Below, in pieces: positions 33,129 through 39,148 of a stretch of DNA of 61,945 nt (the stretch's first letter is position 1; every line of letters begins with the position of its first letter). The stretch is taken from positions 1 through 61,945 of the IMG/VR virus record IMGVR_UViG_3300021440_000023. One strand, 5' to 3'. The notes beneath the pieces are model-generated. The model did no database searches. It was not told the origin of the DNA and was given only the letters and a program-made list of their open reading frames with translations. Origin of the DNA: a virus. A program made the position numbers and the translations under genes.

Positions 33129-33974
33129 ATGGTGGCTATACCTAAACCTGAAACATCCATCGCAGATTCCATTTATGAAGCTATTGAAAAACGAGAAGAA
33201 AAAGAGTTACGTCTTTCTCGCATAGGGGCTTCCGGTATTGGTGGGTCATGCTTGCGAGAAATATGGTATTCTTGGCGGGTCTACGACGATAAGAAATTTG
33301 ATGGCCGCATGTTACGCCTGTTCCAAACCGGACACTTACAAGAAGATCGTATCCTGTCTGATTTAAAGCTTGCTGGATACACTGTTTGGGACAGAGACGA
33401 CAACGGTGAGCAGCCTACTTTTACAGATGAAACAGGGCATTTTGTAGCAAAGCTGGATGGGGTTATCAAAGGTGTTCCAGGTTCAGAAAAAACCCCGCAC
33501 GATCTGGAAATAAAGACACACAGCCTCAAAAGTTTCGATGACGTAGTAAAGAAAGGTGTAGAGGTGTCTAAACCTTTACACTACGCACAGATGCAGGCGG
33601 GTATGATGCTGTCAGATGGATCCCTAAAAAGGGCTTTGTACGTGGCGTTATGTAAAAACGACGAAAGATACCACGTGGAGAGAATCAGAGAAGATCTTCC
33701 CGCCCAAGACGTTATACGTAAAAAAGTTATCAAGCTGGTGGAAGCCACTATACCACCTGTTGGTATCTCTGCCGATGGTAAATCCTTTGAATGTAAATGG
33801 TGCGACATGAAGGCTGTGTGCTTGGGAGAAAAAGAACCGATCGTAACTTGTCGTTCTTGCCGGTTTTCTGTAGTGGGTAAAACCAACGGTGAATGGTTGT
33901 GCGGTAACACTGGGGCTGTTCTAACTAATTCTGAGCAGCTCAAAGCGTGCGAAAGTTACGAGGTTCTGTCATGA
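33129..33974 (+). CDS. PD-(D/E)XK nuclease, Cas4/exonuclease-like
   Basis: A 281-residue protein. GASGIGGSCLREIWYSWR at the N-terminus, FVAKLDGVIKGV (motif II Asp) and HDLEIKTHS (E-x-K) mark the PD-(D/E)XK core, with HYAQMQAGMM as the downstream QxxxY-like helix. Cysteines in CKWCDMKAVC and CRSCRF could bind iron-sulphur or zinc, as in Cas4-like proteins. It probably resects DNA ends for the Sak4-like system. The 77 bases before it (33052-33128) contain an inverted repeat around TGCGCA (at about 33061 and 33078) of unknown role. Confidence 0.85.
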   Translation: MVAIPKPETSIADSIYEAIEKREEKELRLSRIGASGIGGSCLREIWYSWRVYDDKKFDGRMLRLFQTGHLQEDRILSDLKLAGYTVWDRDDNGEQPTFTDETGHFVAKLDGVIKGVPGSEKTPHDLEIKTHSLKSFDDVVKKGVEVSKPLHYAQMQAGMMLSDGSLKRALYVALCKNDERYHVERIREDLPAQDVIRKKVIKLVEATIPPVGISADGKSFECKWCDMKAVCLGEKEPIVTCRSCRFSVVGKTNGEWLCGNTGAVLTNSEQLKACESYEVLS

Positions 33975-34447
33975 TAGTTATAGGTGTTGATCCAGGGTTG
34001 AGCGGGGCGGTTGGCGTATTGAAAGATGGGCGGTACGTATCTGTTGCCGATATACCAGTTATGCACAAAGGGTACGGTACAGTTAAAACAGAAGTAGATG
34101 CGGCAGGTTTGTACCGGCTAATTCAATCTACAGTTGATTCGAAAGAAGCCTGCGAGATAGCCCTAGAAAGAGTTTCGGCCATGCCGGGTCAGGGATCTTC
34201 TAGTATATTCAGCTTTGGTGACACTTACGGAGTCTGTCGCGCTGTGGCTGCGGTTTCAGGATTACCCTTAAAGTTAGTGACACCAGCTTCTTGGAAAAAG
34301 CATTTCACACTCACTTCTAACAAAGAAGAGTCTAGATCTAAGGCTATCCGCTTGTTTCCAGGTGCGCCGTTAGAACTAAGGAAGCATGCCGACAGAGCCG
34401 AAGCGCTGTTAATAGCCCGCTATGTTTGGGAAACAGAGTACGCTTGA
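33971..34447 (+). CDS. RuvC-like Holliday-junction resolvase
   Basis: A 158-residue protein, start ATG 33971 overlapping the nuclease stop (ATGA). MIVIGVDPGLSGAVGVL has the first catalytic Asp (D7). IALERVSAMPGQGSSS carries the Glu, and HADRAEALLIARYV the final Asp pair, as in RuvC-type resolvases of phages. It resolves recombination or replication junctions before packaging. It ends the recombination operon; early promoter 3 follows immediately. Confidence 0.9.
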   Translation: MIVIGVDPGLSGAVGVLKDGRYVSVADIPVMHKGYGTVKTEVDAAGLYRLIQSTVDSKEACEIALERVSAMPGQGSSSIFSFGDTYGVCRAVAAVSGLPLKLVTPASWKKHFTLTSNKEESRSKAIRLFPGAPLELRKHADRAEALLIARYVWETEYA

Positions 34448-34451
34448 ACTA

Positions 34452-34518
34452 AAAATAACGCTTTACTTCTTTGCCCCCATGAACTATAATGGGGGCATGT
34501 ATAACAAATAACGTGAAA
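34452..34518 (+). promoter_or_regulatory. Early promoter 3: exact copy of the block at 22432
   Basis: 67 bases identical to 22432-22498, including TTTACT (34462-34467), the 17-base spacer, TATAAT (34485-34490) and the operator palindrome GCCCCCAT (34473-34480) / ATGGGGGC (34489-34496). It drives the small genes at 34535 onwards and the cassette array behind them. Confidence 0.85.
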
Positions 34519-34534
34519 CAGAAAGGAATTAATC

Positions 34535-34774
34535 ATGGACTGGTTATTCTGGCAAGCGCTTATCTGGACATGTACGGACGACCCGTGCATCAGTTTCAAG
34601 AAGCGCGAGGTGGTGCCGATGTGTGTTCGACATGAGGTTAAGTTGACCTGCGAAGAGGCTGATGCGTTCGACAAAGACGAGCGCCCGCTCGAAGAGAAGC
34701 GTGCCGTGCTGCGCACCCGTCTGGACCCGAAAGCACCATGGATGTATCACGAACGATTCGAGGTGCAGAAATGA
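34535..34774 (+). CDS. Hypothetical early protein (79 residues)
   Basis: ATG 34535 after GAAAGGAATTAATC. The N-terminus is hydrophobic (MDWLFWQALIWTCTDDPC), the rest charged (EEADAFDKDERPLEEKRAVL). First gene behind early promoter 3. Shares four bases with the next gene. No family recognised. Confidence 0.6.
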   Translation: MDWLFWQALIWTCTDDPCISFKKREVVPMCVRHEVKLTCEEADAFDKDERPLEEKRAVLRTRLDPKAPWMYHERFEVQK

Positions 34775-34914
34775 AAAAGAAGATATGGATCGCTGTGGGT
34801 GTCGTTGTATGGACACTACTCGTGGGGTTCGTCAGTTACTCCTACGGAAGCTATGAGCAACGGTATCTGGAAGTTCAGGAATGTCATGCAGGAGATGATC
34901 GTGGTCGTATTTGA
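34771..34914 (+). CDS. 47-residue membrane micro-protein
   Basis: MKKKIWIAVGVVVWTLLVGF starts a single lysine-anchored membrane helix; the soluble end contains EQRYLEVQECHAGDD. Start overlaps the preceding stop by four bases. A larger gene overlaps its 3' end in another frame, so boundaries are dense here. Function unknown. Confidence 0.55.
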   Translation: MKKKIWIAVGVVVWTLLVGFVSYSYGSYEQRYLEVQECHAGDDRGRI

Positions 34915-35233
34915 GAGGATTTCCACAGCGATGGAAAATTACAAGTATCTGAAGAGTCGGAACCAGTCCGAGGCGTTCAGCCGGTCGGGTCTTGATGTGG
35001 TACTGAAATCGTTCGTTAAGCTGGTCACGTACCTTCTGACGATTGTTGTCGGTATCTGGTGGTTGTCCGACCAAGCGAATGCGCTGGAAGTGAAGGTGTT
35101 GAGTTCGCAGGAAAAGTACGTCAAGGAACTCGAAGGAGTACTGGCGACGTGCTTAGGTGAGCGAGAGGGTGTCATCACCATTGGAGATGACGTATATTTT
35201 TGTAAAGCTGTTGCAATCGGGGTGAAGAAATGA
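34886..35233 (+). CDS. Single-TM hypothetical protein
   Basis: The start is uncertain: ATG 34886 is preceded by CAGGA and gives 115 residues; an in-frame ATG at 34853 gives 126. One membrane segment lies in VKLVTYLLTIVVGIWWL, followed by QANALEVKVLSSQEKYVKEL (helical) and two cysteines (ATCLGERE, FCKAVAIG). Could be a membrane-bound early protein of unknown role. Confidence 0.6.
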   Translation: MQEMIVVVFERISTAMENYKYLKSRNQSEAFSRSGLDVVLKSFVKLVTYLLTIVVGIWWLSDQANALEVKVLSSQEKYVKELEGVLATCLGEREGVITIGDDVYFCKAVAIGVKK

Positions 35234-35460
35234 CTAAGGTGACGATCAGTGATGCCGCCAAAGCCTTGTGCGCCCTTGAGGAAGAACGCAAGAAGTTGTG
35301 GGAAGAGGCACAAGAAGTCAGTCACGCTCAGTGCAAATTGATGGCGGATACGTCGTGCGAGATGCTTCGATTGTCGGGTAAACATGCCGTGATTCTTGAC
35401 CGGATGATGAAACTGGATGACGTATCTGTCGAGATTCGTAAGAAGTTGGTGAGTCTATGA
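35230..35460 (+). CDS. Helical hypothetical protein (76 residues)
   Basis: ATG 35230 overlaps the previous stop (ATGA). ALCALEEERKKLWEEAQEVS is a charged helix; the remainder is also helical. Overlaps the next start by four bases. No family recognised. Confidence 0.6.
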   Translation: MTKVTISDAAKALCALEEERKKLWEEAQEVSHAQCKLMADTSCEMLRLSGKHAVILDRMMKLDDVSVEIRKKLVSL

Positions 35461-35768
35461 AATTACATAAGATTGATAACTACACTGTGACTACGACCGT
35501 AGGCGAAATGGTTGCAGAATTGATGAAGTTCGACCAATCAGCCTATGTGTTCACTGAAGGGTGTGATTGTACGGGCAACGTGGTCAGCGTCATGCTTTGT
35601 TCCGACGGGACTGTTCTCATTGAGCGCGATGGGTGGGTAGTTAAGCAGGCCGGGATATTTGAATGGCCCGCTGATGATAAAACCATGGATGCTGACTGGC
35701 AGGAGGTTGCATTCATAAAGTCGTGGGCAAGAGAAGGTTCTAACGCCGAATTAAAGGGCGGGCTTTAG
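35457..35768 (+). CDS. Hypothetical protein ending inside the first attC site
   Basis: A 103-residue protein. VTTTVGEMVAELMKFDQSAY resembles small phage proteins with an 'L-x-x-L-x-x-FDxDAxV' pattern; CDCTGNVVSVMLCSDGTVLI follows. The frame reads through the start of attC1 and stops in its stem (TAG at 35766-35768), so the last nine or so residues are coded by the recombination site. No matching cassette start (expected GTTAGAACC) is seen upstream, so the left boundary of the array is lost or this gene was the ancestral insertion target. Confidence 0.65.
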   Translation: MKLHKIDNYTVTTTVGEMVAELMKFDQSAYVFTEGCDCTGNVVSVMLCSDGTVLIERDGWVVKQAGIFEWPADDKTMDADWQEVAFIKSWAREGSNAELKGGL

Positions 35769-35796
35769 CCCGTCCGCTTTGAATGTGGAGTTAGAA
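35738..35796 (+). other. attC site 1 (integron cassette recombination site)
   Basis: A 59-base element bounded by TTCTAAC (R'', 35738-35744) and GTTAGAA (R', 35790-35796), which are perfect reverse complements. In between are imperfectly paired arms (AATTAAAGGGCGGGC, loop TTTA, GCCCGTCCGCTTTGAAT). It matches the attC architecture; the cut is expected after the G of GTTAGAA. Confidence 0.85.
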
Positions 35797-35800
35797 GGCA

Positions 35801-36037
35801 ATGAATAGACCTGAGCGAATTTACAACGTGAGCCAGACGCAATTGAGCGTTGCGAAGTTTTACGGTGGATGCAAATTCAACGGTGCGGATTACCACTATG
35901 ACGCCGAAAGCGACACGCTGACGAGGATGGACATTTGGAAAGCGCGTATTGCAAGCAGCAAGGAAGATGCCGCGAAAGCCGCAAAGGCCGAACGCGAAAA
36001 ATGGATGAAGGCGCAGCAGAGTTTTGCTGCCTTCTAA
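35801..36037 (+). CDS. Cassette 1 protein
   Basis: A 78-residue protein. MNRPERIYNVSQTQLSVAKF then YGGCKFNGADYHYDAESDTL, and a basic alanine/lysine-rich C-terminal helix (AKAAKAEREKWMKAQQ). GGAGTTAGAAGGCA before the ATG supplies a ribosome site that overlaps attC1. The stop TAA is part of the R'' box of attC2, the compact arrangement usual in integron cassettes. Family not recognised. Confidence 0.75.
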   Translation: MNRPERIYNVSQTQLSVAKFYGGCKFNGADYHYDAESDTLTRMDIWKARIASSKEDAAKAAKAEREKWMKAQQSFAAF

Positions 36038-36088
36038 CGCTTGAATTAACCGGCGCCGGTAGGCGTCCGGTTGAATGAACTGTTAGAA
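36032..36088 (+). other. attC site 2
   Basis: 57 bases, TTCTAAC (36032-36038) to GTTAGAA (36082-36088); with the flanks the pairing extends to GCCTTCTAAC/GTTAGAAGGC. It is strikingly close in outline to the aadA-type attC (TAACGCTTGA-TTAA ... GGTTGAA-GAA-TGTTAG). The start of cassette 1 (TTAGAAGG) is the complement of the R'' here. Confidence 0.9.
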
Positions 36089-36111
36089 GGCCGGCTGATA
36101 AGGAGATTTGA

Positions 36112-36243
36112 ATGTACTCAAGAATCAACAACAACGTATTTTTCCTGCTGCCGGCAATTGCGGTAGGAGTCGATACAGACGGGCAGTATTTTGTAGAGGT
36201 TGCGTTTTTTAACATTGCAATTGGCTTTGGGAGGACTGAGTAA
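36112..36243 (+). CDS. Cassette 2, first protein (43 residues)
   Basis: MYSRINNNVFFLLPAIAVGV then DTDGQYFVEVAFFNIAIGFG. AAGGAG lies six bases before the ATG. It ends TAATG, sharing bases with the start of the second cassette gene, so the two are coupled. A short beta-rich or membrane-touching protein; unknown function. Confidence 0.6.
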   Translation: MYSRINNNVFFLLPAIAVGVDTDGQYFVEVAFFNIAIGFGRTE

Positions 36244-36449
36244 TGTGTGATTACCAAGGCCATGAATTTGGAGCGATCTACCCTGACAGCGTGTGCATTG
36301 ACGGGTTTTTGTGGGATGCCGACAGCGGTGACGCTTGCGGCGACGGATGGTGCTACACGAATGGCGGCGAAATACCCTGCCCGCAGTGCAACGCGGATGC
36401 CTATGCCGAGCATGTTCGCAGTGATGACGACTTGCCTTCTAACGCTTAG
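36243..36449 (+). CDS. Cassette 2, second protein, cysteine-rich
   Basis: A 68-residue protein: MCDYQGHEFGAIYPDSVCID, then DACGDGWCYTNGGEIPCPQC, ending SDDDLPSNA. Six or more cysteines, including C-x2-C pairs, suggest a zinc site. Acidic overall. The stop TAG lies just inside attC3. Confidence 0.65.
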   Translation: MCDYQGHEFGAIYPDSVCIDGFLWDADSGDACGDGWCYTNGGEIPCPQCNADAYAEHVRSDDDLPSNA

Positions 36450-36499
36450 GTGATGGGCGCGAGGCTTGCCGAGCGTCATCATCGACCGGAGTGTTATCG
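36437..36499 (+). other. attC site 3
   Basis: 63 bases, R'' TTCTAAC (36437-36443; extended GCCTTCTAAC) and R' GTTATCG (36493-36499). R'' is complementary to the start of cassette 2 (TTAGAAGGC), whereas R' opens cassette 3 (TTATCGA). The two ends of this site do not match each other, as expected when different cassettes were joined by recombination. Confidence 0.9.
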
Positions 36500-36522
36500 A
36501 CCAAACTACGAAAGGAAAAAGA

Positions 36523-36714
36523 ATGTTACGACTTTTGAAGCGAACCGCCGAGACAGCAGTAAAGCTGCCGTTCGCAGCGGCATGGGATTTTATTTCGCTC
36601 GGCAACATGGGCGAAGGCACCAGCACAGGCAAAGTGCTGCGCGAACACGAAGCGAAGAAGCAGCTTGATGATATTGCAGAGATCATTGATCGGGTGCGCG
36701 AGATTGGGCGATAA
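36523..36714 (+). CDS. Cassette 3 protein
   Basis: A 63-residue protein from the ATG at 36523 after GAAAGGA. RTAETAVKLPFAAAWDFISL, then GEGTSTGKVLREHEAKKQLD and a C-terminal helix. Helical with a short hydrophobic part; similar proteins occur in phages. The stop TAA is contained in the R'' of attC4. Confidence 0.7.
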   Translation: MLRLLKRTAETAVKLPFAAAWDFISLGNMGEGTSTGKVLREHEAKKQLDDIAEIIDRVREIGR

Positions 36715-36769
36715 CGCTTAGGTAAAGGGCGCTTGCTTGCAAGCGTCCGCTTTGACCGGAGTGTTATGC
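36709..36769 (+). other. attC site 4
   Basis: 61 bases, R'' CGATAAC (36709-36715) and R' GTTATGC (36763-36769). R'' is the reverse complement of the start of cassette 3 (GTTATCG in attC3). Its arms (GGTAAAGGGCGCTTGC ... AAGCGTCCGCTTTGACC) differ from attC6 by one base. Confidence 0.9.
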
Positions 36770-36788
36770 GAATTTACTGGAGAACGAT

Positions 36789-37037
36789 ATGACGAAGTAC
36801 AGAAAAAAGCCCGTAGTGATCGACGCTATTCAATGGACAGGAGCTAACCGCCAAGATGTTGCTGATTTTTGTGGCGATGATGTTTTGACGCCGATTGAGG
36901 CATTCAAGCCGTTTCAGGTTGGTACGCTTGAAGGGTTACACACAGCCAGCGTAGGCGACTGGATTATTCGTGGCGTGAAGGGGGAACACTACCCGTGCAA
37001 GCCTGACATCTTTGAGGCGACGTATGAAGTCGCATAA
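36789..37037 (+). CDS. Cassette 4 protein, phage-type 'KYRKKPVVIDAIQW' family
   Basis: An 82-residue protein: MTKYRKKPVVIDAIQWTGAN, then GLHTASVGDWIIRGVKGEHY and PCKPDIFEATYEVA. This is a very common small protein of phages and prophages, of unknown function. GGAGAACGAT before the ATG. The stop TAA lies inside the R'' of attC5. Confidence 0.85.
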   Translation: MTKYRKKPVVIDAIQWTGANRQDVADFCGDDVLTPIEAFKPFQVGTLEGLHTASVGDWIIRGVKGEHYPCKPDIFEATYEVA

Positions 37038-37065
37038 CGCTTAGGTAAAGGGCGCTTGCTTGCGC
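37032..37065 (+). other. attC site 5, truncated
   Basis: R'' GCATAAC (37032-37038) complements the start of cassette 4 (GTTATGC in attC4). The left arm matches attC4 and attC6 through GGGCGCTTGCTTGC, then the sequence changes to GCGGCGCATTT, with no R' (GTT) end. A deletion has removed the right arm and the start of the next cassette. Confidence 0.8.
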
Positions 37066-37086
37066 GGCGCATTTAAGGAGAGTCAC

Positions 37087-37344
37087 ATGGGATGCTTTAT
37101 TAAAGTGCCACTGGAAGAAGTGCAAACGTATAAAAACGGTTTTGTTTGCATGACTAATAAGTGGTGGTTAGTTGAGGACGGGTGCGTGCTTGGGTACAAG
37201 ATATACGGCGAGAAAAGTAAGCTACGCCCAAGCCCACAGTGCAACCCAGACAAACGATTGATTGAGATGGTGCTGAAACGTAACCCGGAACAGACGGCGG
37301 TATTTTTAGACGTTGCATACTGGTGGCCGGATAGTGACGCCTAA
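37087..37344 (+). CDS. Cassette 5 protein
   Basis: An 85-residue protein from the ATG at 37087 after AAGGAG. MGCFIKVPLEEVQTYKNGFV, WWLVEDGCVLGYKIYGEKSK, VLKRNPEQTAVFLDVAYWW. Beta-rich with aromatics. Its cassette start is lost by the deletion in attC5, but the 3' attC6 is intact. Family unknown. Confidence 0.7.
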   Translation: MGCFIKVPLEEVQTYKNGFVCMTNKWWLVEDGCVLGYKIYGEKSKLRPSPQCNPDKRLIEMVLKRNPEQTAVFLDVAYWWPDSDA

Positions 37345-37399
37345 CGCTTAGGTAAAGGGCGCTTGCTTGCAAGCGCCCGCTTTGACCGGAGTGTTATAC
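37339..37399 (+). other. attC site 6
   Basis: 61 bases, R'' GCCTAAC (37339-37345), R' GTTATAC (37393-37399). Almost identical to attC4 in its arms (AAGCGCCCGC here, AAGCGTCCGC there). R' opens cassette 6 (TTATACCC). Confidence 0.9.
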
Positions 37400-37422
37400 C
37401 CGGCGCAACTACGGAGAAAGAC

Positions 37423-37935
37423 ATGGAGCGACTGCAATACCCAATGAACCACGAGTGGCATGTAGCCATAAACCGGCACCACGACGGCAAGATTGGCTCG
37501 CCGGACTGGAAGCGCTGGATGTACGAAGCGAAAACGATGGCCGATGAAGTGCCGCGCATGGTGCTGTTGTTTGGAAAGGAGCGGCGTGGAGAACTGGCGA
37601 CAACGCACAAGCAATGCTCGATGCAGCCAGCGGTGCCCGTGGAAAACAACCACCTTAAATGCTGCCTTGGCGTGAAGTGCGCGGAATGCCCGCAGCTTCT
37701 GGCGCTGGAGAAGATGGAGCGCGTAACGCCAGAAGAAATTGACACGGCGAAAGCATGGACATGTACGGCGCACATTGCTTCCGAAGGCGGCGACATGATG
37801 GGCGAAGGCTATTTGCTCGATGTGACCGACCGCATGTTTTGGGACAACGTTTGCGAGAGCCTGAGCCAAAGTGACGAAGGGTATAACGCAAAAATCATCG
37901 GTGAGCGTAGCGAGTCCGATGGATTGACGGGTTAG
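37423..37935 (+). CDS. Cassette 6 protein
   Basis: A 170-residue protein from the ATG at 37423 with GGAGAAAGAC upstream. MERLQYPMNHEWHVAINRHH, MTKADEVPRM-like helix (KTMADEVPRMVLLFGKERRG), then CCLGVKCAECPQLLALEKME with C-C and C-x2-C pairs. The frame runs through attC7 and stops in its R' box, so the last 18 or so residues are coded by the recombination site. Family unknown. Confidence 0.7.
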   Translation: MERLQYPMNHEWHVAINRHHDGKIGSPDWKRWMYEAKTMADEVPRMVLLFGKERRGELATTHKQCSMQPAVPVENNHLKCCLGVKCAECPQLLALEKMERVTPEEIDTAKAWTCTAHIASEGGDMMGEGYLLDVTDRMFWDNVCESLSQSDEGYNAKIIGERSESDGLTG

Positions 37936-37937
37936 CC
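37881..37937 (+). other. attC site 7
   Basis: 57 bases, R'' GTATAAC (37881-37887; with flank GGGTATAAC) and R' GTTAGCC (37931-37937). R'' is the complement of the start of cassette 6 (GTTATACCC), nine bases in all. The arms (AATCATCGGTGAGC ... CGAGTCCGATGGATTG) are unlike those of sites 4 and 6, so the site has a separate origin. Confidence 0.85.
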
Positions 37938-37978
37938 GTGCGCCCGATGAAAGCACGGAAACGGAAAAGGACATGAAC

Positions 37979-38416
37979 ATGCAAAAAACGACGATTGACA
38001 AGATGGTTGATAAATTCCTTGGCTGGAAATTGCCAAAGGACTTTGGGCCGGATGCGGGCATTTCGTTTAAGCCTACAAAACCTTACGAGGGTGATGAACT
38101 TGGGAATTCTTGGTGGCCGGTTGGAACGAACCTTCTGACCGCAGACCAAGCGCGGCAGATGTTTGAGCACTGTATGGACGAAGAACCATGCACCAGCCAA
38201 CAGCCTGGCCCGCACGCGGCGCTGCCACCGCACCAGCAGCGCGTATTGGCCGAGAAGACAGAGCTTGACGAAAAAGCTACCGCGCTCAGCAACTTCATTG
38301 GGCACAGCGCAATATTTGAAACGCTCGACGCAGCAGAGCAGGAGAGACTGAAAGAGCAGAACGACGTGATGTGGCAATACTCAGAGATTCTCGGGAAGCG
38401 CATCGCGGCATTCTGA
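37979..38416 (+). CDS. Cassette 7 protein, phage-type conserved
   Basis: A 145-residue protein. The ATG at 37979 has AAGGA at the right distance; the ATG at 37973 is too close. KTTIDKMVDKFLGWKLPKDF, then GPDAGISFKPTKPY and WPVGTNLLTADQARQMFEHC form a well-known conserved small phage protein of unknown function. The C-terminal half is helical (AVLAEKTELDEKATALSNFI-like). Cassette start TTAGCCGT. Confidence 0.8.
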   Translation: MQKTTIDKMVDKFLGWKLPKDFGPDAGISFKPTKPYEGDELGNSWWPVGTNLLTADQARQMFEHCMDEEPCTSQQPGPHAALPPHQQRVLAEKTELDEKATALSNFIGHSAIFETLDAAEQERLKEQNDVMWQYSEILGKRIAAF

Positions 38417-38446
38417 TTCGGGGGCCGTCATCGGTTCAGGCTGGTG

Positions 38447-38499
38447 ACGGCTAACACATAGTAGACGACACCTGTCCGGTTTGACCCTGAAACCGGACA
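38447..38499 (+). other. attC-like remnant 8 and hairpin
   Basis: ACGGCTAAC (38447-38455) is the complement of the start of cassette 7 (GTTAGCCGT in attC7), so it is the R'' of an eighth site. No R' end follows. A 10-base perfect inverted repeat, TGTCCGGTTT (38473-38482) / AAACCGGACA (38490-38499), with a 7-base loop comes next and has no T-run. This is the right edge of the array. Confidence 0.65.
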
Positions 38500-38512
38500 C
38501 GAAAGGATGACG

Positions 38513-38746
38513 ATGGATAAGAAAACAATCGAGCGACTGGCTGTGGAGTCTGGTTTTCCAGAAGCGTGGATTACGTACACAGGTACGTTTTCGTGGGAAA
38601 TGTTTTACAAATTCGCCGAGGCTATTGAAGAAAACGTAAAGCAGGCTGGCGGGAATGGTAAAGCGGAGCCAGCATCACACCAGAAAACGGATGATGCGGC
38701 GAAGTGGTACGAACAGGAAGGAGGGTTAGAGGATGGACATTGTTGA
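38513..38746 (+). CDS. Hypothetical protein right of the array
   Basis: A 77-residue protein from the ATG at 38513 (GAAAGG six bases before). DKKTIERLAVESGFPEAWIT, WEMFYKFAEAIEENVKQAGG, then an acidic end. It overlaps the next gene by 14 bases. The pattern 'IERLAVESGF' is common in small phage proteins. Function unknown. Confidence 0.7.
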   Translation: MDKKTIERLAVESGFPEAWITYTGTFSWEMFYKFAEAIEENVKQAGGNGKAEPASHQKTDDAAKWYEQEGGLEDGHC

Positions 38747-38891
38747 AAGCCTATTTGACGAAGCGCAAGACAATCCTGATTCGTTGTATTGGAAAGCAGC
38801 CGAAACCATCGAACAGCTACGCCAGCAACTCGCCGAGCGCGACCGGGCTGTGAGTTTGCCATCGCCCTCCGCGCAAAAGCAAAGGAACTGA
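38733..38891 (+). CDS. 52-residue hypothetical protein
   Basis: MDIVESLFDEAQDNPDSLYW, then KAAETIEQLRQQLAERDRAV and a serine/proline-rich end. AGGAGGG lies eight bases before the ATG at 38733. Coiled-coil-like middle typical of small phage proteins ('A-x-x-IExLRxQLAERD'). Confidence 0.65.
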   Translation: MDIVESLFDEAQDNPDSLYWKAAETIEQLRQQLAERDRAVSLPSPSAQKQRN

Positions 38892-38895
38892 AACC

Positions 38896-39093
38896 GTGAG
38901 CAGCCCAAAACATTGCAAGTGCGGCGCTCGCGGTCGATGTACCGACAGCCGAGAAGAGCAAAATCTTTTTTACCGTCGGCGGTATGAATGCAAGTCGTGT
39001 AACGCACGGTGGAAAACCTACGAACTCCGCATTGATGTGTTCAATGGCGAAACGATTTATGACTCTCTGCGTCGATGGCTTGGCGCTATTTAG
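38896..39093 (+). CDS. Zinc-ribbon protein, NrdR-N-terminal-like
   Basis: A 65-residue protein from a GTG at 38896. CKCGARGRCTDSREEQNLFY and RRRYECKSCNARWKTYELRI give C-x-C ... C-x2-C with the D-S-R and RRR-Y-x-C features of the NrdR zinc ribbon, but without the ATP-cone. It could be a small DNA-binding regulator. 112 bases of non-coding sequence with a promoter follow. Confidence 0.7.
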   Translation: MSSPKHCKCGARGRCTDSREEQNLFYRRRYECKSCNARWKTYELRIDVFNGETIYDSLRRWLGAI

Positions 39094-39148
39094 GATTCCA
39101 TGAAAGTCACGGCATGTTGAATTATTGTCCTTGGGGAAAAGATGACGC

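Noticed and set aside
35738-37937. The hairpins between small genes as ordinary rho-independent terminators or REP elements
   Set aside because: No T-runs follow, and the per-cassette complementarity of the end boxes is explained by attC recombination, not by terminators.
38473-38499. Terminator at the perfect 10-base inverted repeat
   Set aside because: It is followed by CGAAAGG (a ribosome site), not by a T-run.
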